The notes below the pieces were generated by a model. The model saw only the letters and a list, made by a program, of their open reading frames with translations. It had not been told where the DNA came from and did no database searches. A DNA stretch of 64,000 bases, from assembly GCA_026129095.1 (NCBI GenBank), contig JAHCIT010000006.1, forward strand, positions 1 to 64,000. Reading direction: 5' to 3'. Positions 33,648 to 41,685 of the stretch are shown here, one piece after another; the stretch's first letter is position 1, and each line of letters starts with the position of its first letter. The position numbers and the translations under genes were made by a program. This DNA comes from Deltaproteobacteria bacterium. GTDB taxonomy: Bacteria; JAGRBM01; JAHCIT01.

Positions 33648-34301
33648 ATGCCCCTCTTCTCCCTCCAAGGCGCGTTCGATGAAACATCGGCCCGGCAGTA
33701 TGACCTCGTGGCCCGCAGGGCCCTGGAGCCGCTGTTCGACCTGACAGTGAAGGAGATCACCCGGCTGGGCGGCGGCAGTTTTGCCCCTGGATCGATCGTA
33801 GACCTCGGCTCCGGGCCGGGGGTGCTGACGCACAGGCTCGCCCGGCAGTTCCCCCAGGCGGAAGTCACGGGCATCGAACCCTCCACGCCCATGCTGAAGC
33901 GGGCCAACGCCACCCCCGCGCCGGGAGTGAGATTCATCGAGGGATCGGCGGAAAATATTCCGCTGCCGGATGCGAGCGCGGACCTCCTTGTCAGCCACAA
34001 CTCGATCAAGCACTGGCGGGACCGCACGAAAGGACTGCAAGAGATCGCCCGGGTGCTGAAACCCGGCGGTATCCTGTGGATGTGCGAAATCGACCGGGAC
34101 GCAAGGTGGCCTGACGCATGGCGTTTCATCCGGCAGACCGGCAAGCCACTGATGGTGCTCCCGTTCAAGCTGATCGTCGTCCGGAACGGCCTCAGCGCGC
34201 CGGAACTGGCCCGGCTCCTGAAAGACCTGCCCTTCGAATCGATCCAGGTGGCCCCGGCCGATGGGCTCCCCATGATCCGGGCGATGGGCCGCCGGGCCTG
34301 A
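33648..34301 (+). CDS. Class I SAM-dependent methyltransferase
   Basis: A 217-residue protein of the Methyltransf_11 type. Motif I is IVDLGSGPGVLTHRLARQF, the acidic residue ending beta2 is in VTGIEPS, and the later blocks are SADLLVSHNSIKHW and ARVLKPGGILWMCEID. The substrate cannot be told from the sequence; the C-terminal half is hydrophobic (LMVLPFKLIVV), suggesting a lipid or quinone-like substrate. The start at 33648 aligns with the domain beginning (MPLFSLQGAFDETSARQYD); an ATG at 33585 would add 21 residues without a clear ribosome site. Confidence 0.85.
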   Translation: MPLFSLQGAFDETSARQYDLVARRALEPLFDLTVKEITRLGGGSFAPGSIVDLGSGPGVLTHRLARQFPQAEVTGIEPSTPMLKRANATPAPGVRFIEGSAENIPLPDASADLLVSHNSIKHWRDRTKGLQEIARVLKPGGILWMCEIDRDARWPDAWRFIRQTGKPLMVLPFKLIVVRNGLSAPELARLLKDLPFESIQVAPADGLPMIRAMGRRA

Positions 34302-34341
34302 CAATTGCCCCCTGTCCGGCATCCCGCCACACTTCAGTCAC

Positions 34342-35253
34342 ATGAAGCGCGCCCGGTCATGTAGCATCCTGCTGGCAGCCATGCTGCTGGCGGCTCTGGC
34401 CGCGCCCCGCGGAGTCCATGCCGTGCCGTTTGAAGATGCGCTGATTTACTTCCCGAGCCGTTACCCAGACGGAATGTGGGATCTTGCCGGGCGCAGGTTC
34501 CCGGCAGGCCCGTGGGCCACCTCCGCGTCAGACCAGTGGATCACCACCGCCGATGGAGTGAAAATCCATGCCTGGTACGCCCGTCCCGAATCGCGTCAAA
34601 CCGGTGGGGCCACACCTGCGCCGGACAATCCGCTGACTATCCTCTATTTCCACGGAAACGCCGGAAGCATCGCCGACCGGCATGGCATCATGCTCAGTTT
34701 CGTGGAGCTGGGGGCTGCGGTGCTGGCCGTGGATTACCGGGGGTACGGCCGAAGCGAGGGCAAACCCGGCGAAAAGGGGCTTTATCTCGATGCCGAGGCA
34801 GCCTGGAACCATTTGACCGGCCCGCTTGGGGTTCCGGCCGAACGGATCATCCTGTTCGGCAAGAGTCTGGGTGGCGGTCCGGCGGTGGAACTCGCCACCA
34901 GAGTGCGGCCTGCGGGGCTGTTTCTCCAGTCCACATTCACGTCAATTCCAGACATGGCCAGGGAACTCCTGCCCTTCGTTCCCCGATTCCTGATCCGCAC
35001 GAAGATGGATTCACTGGCGAAAATCCGGAACGTCAGATGCCCGGTGCTGATCATTCACGGACGGCGGGATGAAATCGTCCCGTTCCGCATGGGCCAGAAA
35101 CTGTATGAGTCCGCCCCCGAGCCCAAGCGTTTCGTGGAAATTGCCCATGCCCGTCATAACGATACGGTCTTTTCGGGGCCGCACTACATCCGAGCCGTTC
35201 GGGAGTTTCTCGGCCAGGTTGACAGTTCGCAGGCTCCCGTGGCGGTGGACTGA
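34342..35253 (+). CDS. Secreted alpha/beta hydrolase (ABHD13/17-like)
   Basis: A 303-residue hydrolase with an N-terminal signal peptide (SILLAAMLLAALAAPRGVHA). Fold landmarks are LYFHGNAGSIADRHG (oxyanion region), VLAVDYRGYGRSEGKPGE, the nucleophile elbow FGKSLGGGPA, the acid in IIHGRRDEIVPF and the His in AHARHND. This is the BEM46/ABHD13 pattern of serine hydrolases acting on esters or thioesters. Probably periplasmic or membrane-associated; the substrate is unknown. Confidence 0.88.
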   Translation: MKRARSCSILLAAMLLAALAAPRGVHAVPFEDALIYFPSRYPDGMWDLAGRRFPAGPWATSASDQWITTADGVKIHAWYARPESRQTGGATPAPDNPLTILYFHGNAGSIADRHGIMLSFVELGAAVLAVDYRGYGRSEGKPGEKGLYLDAEAAWNHLTGPLGVPAERIILFGKSLGGGPAVELATRVRPAGLFLQSTFTSIPDMARELLPFVPRFLIRTKMDSLAKIRNVRCPVLIIHGRRDEIVPFRMGQKLYESAPEPKRFVEIAHARHNDTVFSGPHYIRAVREFLGQVDSSQAPVAVD

Positions 35254-35332
35254 CTTCTGCGTCATAAAGACACCATTATTTTTCTGAGGTCAGATTGGAA
35301 ACCAGCCCGTAATTCTGTCTAGTTTAGGTGGA

Positions 35333-36652
35333 ATGCGGGAACGGAACGGAATCTCGAACCTTTGCAAACTACTGGTCCTGACAATCGTCGCCGGGGTGGG
35401 TCCAGCCGCTGCCCAGAGCCGCCAGTCGATACCTGCAACCAGCCTTTCACCCCGCCCGGTCGTCATTACTGGGAAGCAGGTGTCCGGTGTTACCGGGCTG
35501 CCAATCGAATCCATCTCGCTCGCACGGTGCGTGCAAAACAGCCTCGCCGCCCTTCCGTTCCAGATCGATGAACGCAATGCGGACGGGTATATCGTTCCGG
35601 GCCAGCCGCATCCCTCCGTCAAGCCGGACGAGCAGCCGGGCATATTCGACGACAATGACGAGATCGTGTTCATGTTCCGCGAAATCACGCCGGGCTGCGA
35701 AACGCTGCCAGAGGGAATTGCGGAGAAGGTAATCCCGGTCAGGATTGAGAGCGAGTATTTCAATCCGCCGCGCTATATTTACGTTCTCGTCAATGCCGCC
35801 CGGAAGCCACCCGTTCCGGTTTATGTCCGCCACGATCCTGTGCGCGACCGGACTTCCAGCCCCTTTTTCGAATTTGGCTATGACCCGAAGAACGCGGCGA
35901 TTTTTGACCACCTGGTGATCTCCCAGATCCGGGGGCTGGAAAAGGCCAACATCATCGACCGGCTGAAGGTCCGGATCATCAGCCGGGCCGTGGCCGACCT
36001 CATCACGATCCGCCTGAACGAGGACCACCTGAAATCCACGCTTTACGGGTACCGCGCCGGTCCGCTCCGTGTGAGCCGGCTGGTGAATGTTGTCCTGACT
36101 CCGGTGCCGGGGTTCACAATTCCCGTCACGGTCGAAACTACCCAGTATGACCGGCTATGGGATGCGCGGGTATCATTCACGCTCCCCAGGTCCCTCACGG
36201 CGCTCATGTCGAGCCAGGAGATGTTCTTCATCGTCGATTTCCGTGACCTGCGCGGCACGACCTTTGTCACTGTCGCCAATCCGCAGGGGGCCGTCATTGA
36301 TGGCATCACACAGGACGAGGAAAAGCAGCTCAACCTTGGCGCCGAACACTGGTTTTTCATTACCGGCCGGGGAGCAAACGCGCTGATGATGATGGACACC
36401 TCGCCAAACCTGCAGCTCAAGTTCCGGGCCGATTTCGTGGACGACGCCACCTATGCCAACCCGCCAGAAAACGTCGTGGGCGGCCTGCCGTCTGCCGGGT
36501 TCCACCTGACCGGCTGGGAACAGATCAGGAGCGGCAGTTACTGGTTTTTTGGACGGTTCGTGACCCTCCCCGGCTTTCCTGAAGATGGCGGTGCCGGCTG
36601 GTATCAGGCTTTCAACAGCCCCATCAAGACCATTGCTGAACCCGCCCGATAG
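35333..36652 (+). CDS. Secreted hypothetical protein
   Basis: A 439-residue protein with an N-terminal signal peptide (LLVLTIVAGVGPAAAQS). The mature part is beta-rich. It contains FQIDERNADGYIVPGQ and DDNDEIVFMFREITP, then LNVTSR-free beta segments such as TVETTQYDRLWDARVSFTLP, with a basic C-terminal end. Not recognised. AGGTGG lies 3 bases before the ATG. It is followed 48 bases later by the Tat-exported subunit and the GMC oxidoreductase on the same strand, so a common envelope function is possible. Confidence 0.65.
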   Translation: MRERNGISNLCKLLVLTIVAGVGPAAAQSRQSIPATSLSPRPVVITGKQVSGVTGLPIESISLARCVQNSLAALPFQIDERNADGYIVPGQPHPSVKPDEQPGIFDDNDEIVFMFREITPGCETLPEGIAEKVIPVRIESEYFNPPRYIYVLVNAARKPPVPVYVRHDPVRDRTSSPFFEFGYDPKNAAIFDHLVISQIRGLEKANIIDRLKVRIISRAVADLITIRLNEDHLKSTLYGYRAGPLRVSRLVNVVLTPVPGFTIPVTVETTQYDRLWDARVSFTLPRSLTALMSSQEMFFIVDFRDLRGTTFVTVANPQGAVIDGITQDEEKQLNLGAEHWFFITGRGANALMMMDTSPNLQLKFRADFVDDATYANPPENVVGGLPSAGFHLTGWEQIRSGSYWFFGRFVTLPGFPEDGGAGWYQAFNSPIKTIAEPAR

Positions 36653-36700
36653 CCCCTTGATGAAATCCCCTTCGGCCGTCCATGATCCGTTCATCAGGTT

Positions 36701-37330
36701 ATGAGCGGAACAGAGACACCCGGGCCGGGAGCGGCGGGAATACCCCGGCGCAGCTTTCTCAAGGTGGGCGCCATTGGGACTGCCGCCGTTGCCGCGGGCG
36801 GAGTCGCCCTCGCGCTCCGTCAGACTGTTTTGCGCGATCTCCCCAAGGATGGCCTGATGGTCTTCACACCAAAGGAATACGCCATCTTCGCAGCAGTGGC
36901 GGATATTGTCTGTCCGCCGCGTGCCGAGGGTGTTCCGAATGCGACCGACCTCGACGTCGCCCGCACGGCCGACCGGCAGCTGGCCAAACTGGATGTTGCC
37001 GTCCAGAAAGAGTTCAAGATCCTTCTCAATCTGTTCGATAGCGCGCTCGCCGGTTTCCTGTTCGACGGCCGCCTGAAGCCGTTCACGCAGCTTTCCCCGG
37101 CCAAACAGGCCGAGGCTTTCATGGCGTGGGGAGATTCGGGAGTCCCCTTCCGTCGCACCGCTTTTGAAGCCCTGAAGCGGCTAGCTGGCGCGATGTACTA
37201 CATCCAGCCTTCCATCTGGGAACGGACTGGTTACAACGGTCCGCCGGACGTGAGCGGATATCGCGAAGCGATACGCCAGAAACGGGAAGCTGCCGCCCGC
37301 GAGGCTCCGGCCCCGGAGGAACCCCGCTGA
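36701..37330 (+). CDS. Gluconate 2-dehydrogenase subunit 3-like protein with Tat signal
   Basis: A 209-residue protein beginning with a twin-arginine signal (PRRSFLKVGAIGTAAVAAGG, about residues 15-34). The mature part matches the gluconate 2-dehydrogenase subunit 3 family (FTPKEYAIFAAVADIVCPP; LLNLFDSALAGFLFDGR; FTQLSPAKQAEAFMAW). In characterised systems this small subunit helps export or stabilise a partner GMC flavoprotein. The gene overlaps the GMC gene by one base (TGATG), so the two products should form a complex exported together by Tat. Confidence 0.88.
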   Translation: MSGTETPGPGAAGIPRRSFLKVGAIGTAAVAAGGVALALRQTVLRDLPKDGLMVFTPKEYAIFAAVADIVCPPRAEGVPNATDLDVARTADRQLAKLDVAVQKEFKILLNLFDSALAGFLFDGRLKPFTQLSPAKQAEAFMAWGDSGVPFRRTAFEALKRLAGAMYYIQPSIWERTGYNGPPDVSGYREAIRQKREAAAREAPAPEEPR

Positions 37331-38874
37331 TGGCCATTTACCGGGGCACGGAACTGGAGAAAGACCTCTCGCTGGAATGCGACGTCTGCATCGTGGGATC
37401 GGGAGCAGGCGGTGCCCATGTGGCGGCGCGGCTCGCGGCCGCCGGCAAGCGGGTGATCGTTCTGGAAGAAGGCGGCTACTACACCAGCGACGATTTCAAC
37501 ATGGACGAAGCGGAGATGTTCCATCATCTCTACCAGGAACACGCCAACCGGGCGACAGCCGATCTCTCCATCTCCATCCTTCAGGGCCGCTCTGTCGGCG
37601 GAACGACGACAGTCAACTGGACAACGAGCTTCCGGACGCCGAAGCCGGTCATGGACTACTGGGCCGGCCGGTTCGGCGTCGAGAACCTCACCTACGATGC
37701 CCTCGTCCCACACTGGGAACGGGTGGAGGAACGCCTCAATATCCGCGAAGTCCCGCTGGATTTCATGAACCGGAACAACCGGGTGCTCTGGGACGGCGCG
37801 ACGAAGCTCGGATGGGAGCCCCACCTCCTGAAACGCAACGTCCGCGACTGCGCCTCACTCGGGTACTGCGGCATGGGCTGTCCCTTGGATGCCAAGCAGT
37901 CGATGCTGGTAACCATGATCCCCGAGGCCGTGGACCATGGCGCGGATGTCTATGCGAACGTCCGTGTCCAGACCATCGAGTCCGAGGGAAGCCGGATATC
38001 GAAGGTGAACGGTGTTGCCATGCACCCGGACGGAAACCGGACCACCAGCCGGACGATTACGGTCCGGTCGAAGGTGACGGTGCTCTCCGGGGGGGCCATC
38101 AACAACCCCGCCCTGCTCCTCAGGTCGAAGCTGGGCAACCGCAACGGCCGGGTCGGGAAGCGCACCTTCCTGCATCCGGTTATCGCCTCGGCCGCCATAT
38201 TCGACGACCCGATCGAGCCCTTTTACGGCGCGCCGCAGTCAGTGGCATCGCACTACTTCCAGGATCGCGGGCCGGACAAAATGGGATTCTTCATCGAAGC
38301 GGCCCCGATCTTCCCTGTCTTCGGCGGATCGGCCTCCCCCGGCATCGGCAAGGATCTGCAGGAGATCATGGACGCCCTGTACCGGATGAACGCGACCGTC
38401 GCGATCGGTATTGACGGTTTCGACGACAAGGATCTGGACGAGGGCGCCACTGTGACGCTGAAGGACGGCGGCCATCCGAAAATCGACTACAAGTGGACGC
38501 CGCGCCTGTCGGAAATGCTCCGCGAGGGAAACAAGCGGGTCGTCGAGATCCAGCTTGCCGCCGGAGCGGCCTATACCCAGTCGTTCCATACTCGCGGGGT
38601 AAAGATCAGGTCGACATCCGAGCTGTCGAAACTGGATTCGGCACCCTATGAGCCCAACCGGGTCAAATGTTTCACCGCGCACCAGATGGGCGGCTGTATC
38701 ATGGGCAAGGATCCGAAGGTTTCGGTGGTCGATTCCCGGCTGAAGCACCATGAGTTCGACAACCTGTTCATTATCGACGGATCGGTGTTCCCCACCTCGC
38801 TGGGCGTCAACCCGCAGCTCTCCATCTACGGCCTGTCATCGTGGGCCAGCCAGCACGTCATTGCGGCGGTGTAA
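37330..38874 (+). CDS. GMC-family FAD oxidoreductase
   Basis: A 514-residue flavoprotein. The N-terminal Rossmann FAD site is CDVCIVGSGAGGAHVAARLA with the acidic VIVLEEGG. It continues with LQGRSVGGTTTVNWTTSFR, a Cys-rich SLGYCGMGCPLDAKQS, and the C-terminal catalytic and FAD block TAHQMGGCIMG with FIIDGSVFPTSLGVNPQLS. This is the pattern of the gluconate/sorbitol/long-chain alcohol dehydrogenase group of GMC enzymes. It has no signal of its own, so piggyback export with the Tat-targeted subunit is likely. The substrate is probably an alcohol or polyol; a cytochrome partner is not seen in the window. Confidence 0.9.
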   Translation: MAIYRGTELEKDLSLECDVCIVGSGAGGAHVAARLAAAGKRVIVLEEGGYYTSDDFNMDEAEMFHHLYQEHANRATADLSISILQGRSVGGTTTVNWTTSFRTPKPVMDYWAGRFGVENLTYDALVPHWERVEERLNIREVPLDFMNRNNRVLWDGATKLGWEPHLLKRNVRDCASLGYCGMGCPLDAKQSMLVTMIPEAVDHGADVYANVRVQTIESEGSRISKVNGVAMHPDGNRTTSRTITVRSKVTVLSGGAINNPALLLRSKLGNRNGRVGKRTFLHPVIASAAIFDDPIEPFYGAPQSVASHYFQDRGPDKMGFFIEAAPIFPVFGGSASPGIGKDLQEIMDALYRMNATVAIGIDGFDDKDLDEGATVTLKDGGHPKIDYKWTPRLSEMLREGNKRVVEIQLAAGAAYTQSFHTRGVKIRSTSELSKLDSAPYEPNRVKCFTAHQMGGCIMGKDPKVSVVDSRLKHHEFDNLFIIDGSVFPTSLGVNPQLSIYGLSSWASQHVIAAV

Positions 38875-38913
38875 ATCTCCCCGGCTCCTTGCGGCACCAG
38901 ATGAGCCGCGCTA

Positions 38914-38948
38914 GATAATCCGTTCCGCTGAATGACTGTTCATTCAGC
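38914..38948 (+). promoter_or_regulatory. Promoter and FadR-like operator of the acyl-CoA dehydrogenase gene
   Basis: A -10 box GATAAT (38914-38919) is followed by a perfect 9-bp inverted repeat, GCTGAATGA (38927-38935) and TCATTCAGC (38940-38948), with a 4-base centre. The core TGAATGACTGTTCATTCA matches the Bacillus FadR consensus TGAATGAMTANTCATTCA at all but one defined position. It would cover the transcription start. Repression lifted by long-chain acyl-CoA is the expected control. The -35 is weak. Confidence 0.65.
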
Positions 38949-38967
38949 ATGGAAGGGAGTCCGACAC

Positions 38968-40164
38968 ATGCCGCTCGATTTCACCATGCCCGACGAACTC
39001 AAGCAGATCCGCGCCTCGGCCGAAAAGATGGTCCGAAAGTTCGATCCCGTGATCGAGCAGATGCGGCACGACATTCATGTCAACCGCCGGTTTCCGCAGG
39101 AGCTGTGGGACGCCGCCGCCGAGGCGGGATTTCTCGGCGCGCTGGTGCCCGAAGCCTATGGCGGTACCGATATCGGCATCACGGCGATGGGCGTGGCGAT
39201 GGAGACCATGACCTCGCACGGCCTGGGCAATGTCCTGTTCGTGCTGACGCCGATGGACGCGCTCTGCATCCTCCGGCACGGCTCCGAGGAGATGAAAAAG
39301 GAGTACCTGCCGCAGATCGCCAGCGGAAAGCTCAAGTTCTGCTTTGCCATTACCGAGCCGGACGCGGGTTCCAACACCTTCCGGATCACCACGCACGCGA
39401 AGAAGGATGGCGACGACTACGTCATCAACGGCCAGAAGACCTTTATTACCGGTGCCGACGTGGCCGACTACATGCTGCTCGTGACGCGAACGACGCCGTA
39501 CGAGGATCTCAAGGCAAAGAACCTGCCCAAGACCCATGGTTTTGGCCTCTTTATCGTTCCGACGAACATCAAGGGACTGGAAAAGCGGAAAATCCCCACC
39601 CACGGCATCGAGGGAATGAACCAGTTCACGCTGTTCCTCGATAATGTGCGCCTTCCGGCCCGCAGCCTCGTGGGCCAGCACGACCAGGGCTTTCTCCCTA
39701 TGTTCGAGGCGCTGAACCCCGAACGCATCCTGGCAGGATTTTCGGCATCGGGCTCCATTGATTACCTCCTCTCACGGGCAGTGAAATACGCCAAGGAGAG
39801 GAGCGTGTTCGGCGGCAAGCCGATCGGGGCCTACCAGGGAATCCAGCACCCGCTGGCCGAGATCAAGATCGAGGCGGAAGCGATGCGTCTCATGACCTAC
39901 AAGGCGGCCTGGGCCTATGACGCCAAGCTCCCGGCTACCGAGGTCGGCACCTATGCCAACTACGCCAAATACCTGGCCGCCGAAATTGCCATCAAGGCGG
40001 CAGACCGGGCCATTCAGACCATGGGCGGATACGGATTCTCCGAGGAATACGGCGTCATCCACCACTGGACCGGGATGCGCCTGATGCGAACGGCGCCTGT
40101 CTCGAAGGAGATGATCCTCTCGTTCGTGAGCGAGCATATCCTGGGCCTGCCGCGCAGCTACTGA
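38968..40164 (+). CDS. Acyl-CoA dehydrogenase
   Basis: A 398-residue ACAD. Blocks are ITEPDAGSNTFRITTHA, YVINGQKTFITGADVAD, ERSVFGGKPIGAYQGIQHP and TMGGYGFSEEYGVIHHWTGM. The C-terminus reads TAPVSKEMILSFVSEHILGL instead of YEGTxxIQ, and I cannot point to a Glu at either classical catalytic position. Many FadE-like relatives share this ending. The start is set at 38968 because the earlier ATG at 38932 lies inside the palindromic operator and must precede or overlap the transcription start. AGGGAG is upstream. A strong terminator hairpin follows the gene. Confidence 0.9.
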   Translation: MPLDFTMPDELKQIRASAEKMVRKFDPVIEQMRHDIHVNRRFPQELWDAAAEAGFLGALVPEAYGGTDIGITAMGVAMETMTSHGLGNVLFVLTPMDALCILRHGSEEMKKEYLPQIASGKLKFCFAITEPDAGSNTFRITTHAKKDGDDYVINGQKTFITGADVADYMLLVTRTTPYEDLKAKNLPKTHGFGLFIVPTNIKGLEKRKIPTHGIEGMNQFTLFLDNVRLPARSLVGQHDQGFLPMFEALNPERILAGFSASGSIDYLLSRAVKYAKERSVFGGKPIGAYQGIQHPLAEIKIEAEAMRLMTYKAAWAYDAKLPATEVGTYANYAKYLAAEIAIKAADRAIQTMGGYGFSEEYGVIHHWTGMRLMRTAPVSKEMILSFVSEHILGLPRSY

Positions 40165-40196
40165 CCGCCTCCGGCCGCGGATTACCGGCACAGACG

Positions 40197-40227
40197 GAAA
40201 CGGGCCGCCCTTTGGGCGGCCCGTTTC
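40197..40227. terminator. Bidirectional hairpin terminator between convergent genes
   Basis: A perfect 14-bp stem, GAAACGGGCCGCCC (40197-40210) and GGGCGGCCCGTTTC (40214-40227), with a TTT loop sits between the convergent acyl-CoA dehydrogenase and thiolase genes. The A/T ends of the stem give a short U-run in both directions, so it probably ends both transcripts. Confidence 0.85.
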
Positions 40228-40246
40228 ATCTTGGCGGCTACAGCTT

Positions 40247-41425
40247 TCAGATCATTTCAATCGCCACGGCCACGCCTTCCCCGCCGCCGATGCAGAGCGA
40301 AGCAACGCCGCGCTTCTTCTTCTCGTCCTGGAGGGCATGGATCAGTGTCACGATGATCCGGGCGCCGGAAGCCCCGATCGGGTGGCCGAGGGCCACCGCG
40401 CCGCCGCGGATATTGACCCTCGCCGGGTCAATGCCGAGCTTTTTCACGTTGGCCAGCCCGACGATGGAGAACGCCTCGTTCAGTTCCCAGAGGTCAACGT
40501 CCTCTTTCTTCCAGCTGATCTTCTTCAGCAGGTTTTCACAGGCCGCAGCCGGTCCCATCGTGAACCACTCGGGGTCCAGCGAGGCCTCGGCCTGTCCCAC
40601 GATGCGGGCCAGCGGCTTCATGCCCAGTTCCCTGGCGCGCTTTTCGCCCATCAGGACCAGCGCGGCGGCGCCATCGTTGATGGTGCTGGCGTTGCCAGCC
40701 GTGATAGTGCCGTTCTTCTCGAACGCCGCCCGCAGTCCGCCCAGCTTGTCAATGTCGCCGCGGCCGGGCTCCTCGTCCTCGCTCACGATGACCGGGTCGC
40801 CCTTGCGCTGCGGGACGCTCACCTCGACGATCTCCCGCTTGAACCTGCCGCTCTTCACCGAGGTCTGCGCCTTGCGGTAGCTGTCGGCGGCGAACTGGTC
40901 CTGTGCGGCGCGGCCGAAGTCGTACTTCGTCGCGCACAGCTCGGCACAGCTTCCCATGTGCTTGTTGTTGTAGGCGTCCCACAACCCGTCGTGGATCATC
41001 GAGTCGATCATCTGGGCATGGCCCATGCGGTAACCCTCGCGGGCCTTGGCGAGCAGCATCGGCGCCTGGCTCATCGATTCCATTCCGCCCGCGACCATGA
41101 CACTGCGGTCGCCAACGCGGATCGCCTGGTCAGCCAGCATGACGGCCTTCATGCCGGAACCGCACATCTTGTTGATCGTATGGGCATAGGTTCCCAGGGG
41201 AAGCCCCGCGTGAATCGTCGCCTGACGGGCCGGGGCCTGTCCCTGACCTGCCATCAGCACGTTGCCCATGACCACTTCCTCGACCTGGGCGGCCTCGACC
41301 CCGGCACGGCGAACAGCCTCCTTGATGGCGGCAGCGCCAAGCTGGCTGGCCGGGACGTCCTTCAGGGAGCCCAGAAACGAGCCCATCGGTGTGCGGGCGG
41401 CGGAGACGATGACGGTGGATTCCAT
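40247..41425 (-). CDS. Acetyl-CoA C-acetyltransferase (thiolase)
   Basis: A 392-residue thiolase. The nucleophilic Cys is in INKMCGSGMKAV (about residue 88). The GHPIG motif is in GGAVALGHPIGASGARI, the NEAF motif in LWELNEAFSIV, and the second active-site Cys in SLCIGGGEGVAVAIE. It condenses two acetyl-CoA to acetoacetyl-CoA or runs in the degradative direction. Length and motifs fit the biosynthetic-type PhaA/AtoB group. It ends at the shared hairpin terminator and has a 260-base upstream region shared with the 3' end of the giant gene. Confidence 0.95.
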   Translation of the reverse strand: MESTVIVSAARTPMGSFLGSLKDVPASQLGAAAIKEAVRRAGVEAAQVEEVVMGNVLMAGQGQAPARQATIHAGLPLGTYAHTINKMCGSGMKAVMLADQAIRVGDRSVMVAGGMESMSQAPMLLAKAREGYRMGHAQMIDSMIHDGLWDAYNNKHMGSCAELCATKYDFGRAAQDQFAADSYRKAQTSVKSGRFKREIVEVSVPQRKGDPVIVSEDEEPGRGDIDKLGGLRAAFEKNGTITAGNASTINDGAAALVLMGEKRARELGMKPLARIVGQAEASLDPEWFTMGPAAACENLLKKISWKKEDVDLWELNEAFSIVGLANVKKLGIDPARVNIRGGAVALGHPIGASGARIIVTLIHALQDEKKKRGVASLCIGGGEGVAVAIEMI

Positions 41426-41685
41426 AACTGTTATCGAGCCTTTCGTGTGGATGTGTGGTGCCCGGGCGGCCTTGATTAGAACCTGACCGGGATCAGGCCG
41501 GACGAACCGGCCACGCCAGAGCGGTTATCACGCCCTGACGCCGGCTGGCAACGCGACCGGGCCGGTAAAATCCCCAAAAAACCCAATGAAAACAGGGTGT
41601 TTTTAATATTTGCCTGATCCGGCCAGCCGCGCCTCATCCGTGGTGAGGCGTGGTGAGCCGTGTTCAGCCGTGGCCGCCCTGCCTG
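41426..41685. other. Intergenic region between the giant gene and the thiolase
   Basis: No gene is visible. On the minus strand a weak stem-loop with a T-run (around 41573-41606, ACCC..GGGT followed by TTTTTT) and GCCTCA/TGAGGC (41631-41649) could end the giant transcript. Neither is a convincing terminator. The thiolase promoter must lie here, but no clear -35/-10 pair was found. An 11-bp palindrome ATAACTGTTAT (41424-41434) overlaps the thiolase start. Confidence 0.4.

Noticed and set aside
35264-35273. ATAAAGACAC upstream of the secreted hypothetical gene, identical to part of the ferritin-like operator
   Set aside because: Only one arm is present and the second half is degenerate, so a chance match is likely.
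41424-41434. ATAACTGTTAT palindrome at the thiolase start
   Set aside because: Only 5-bp arms, overlapping the start codon; too short to call an operator.
41573-41649. Terminator for the giant gene
   Set aside because: Only weak stems with imperfect T-runs are present; kept as a note in the intergenic entry, not called.
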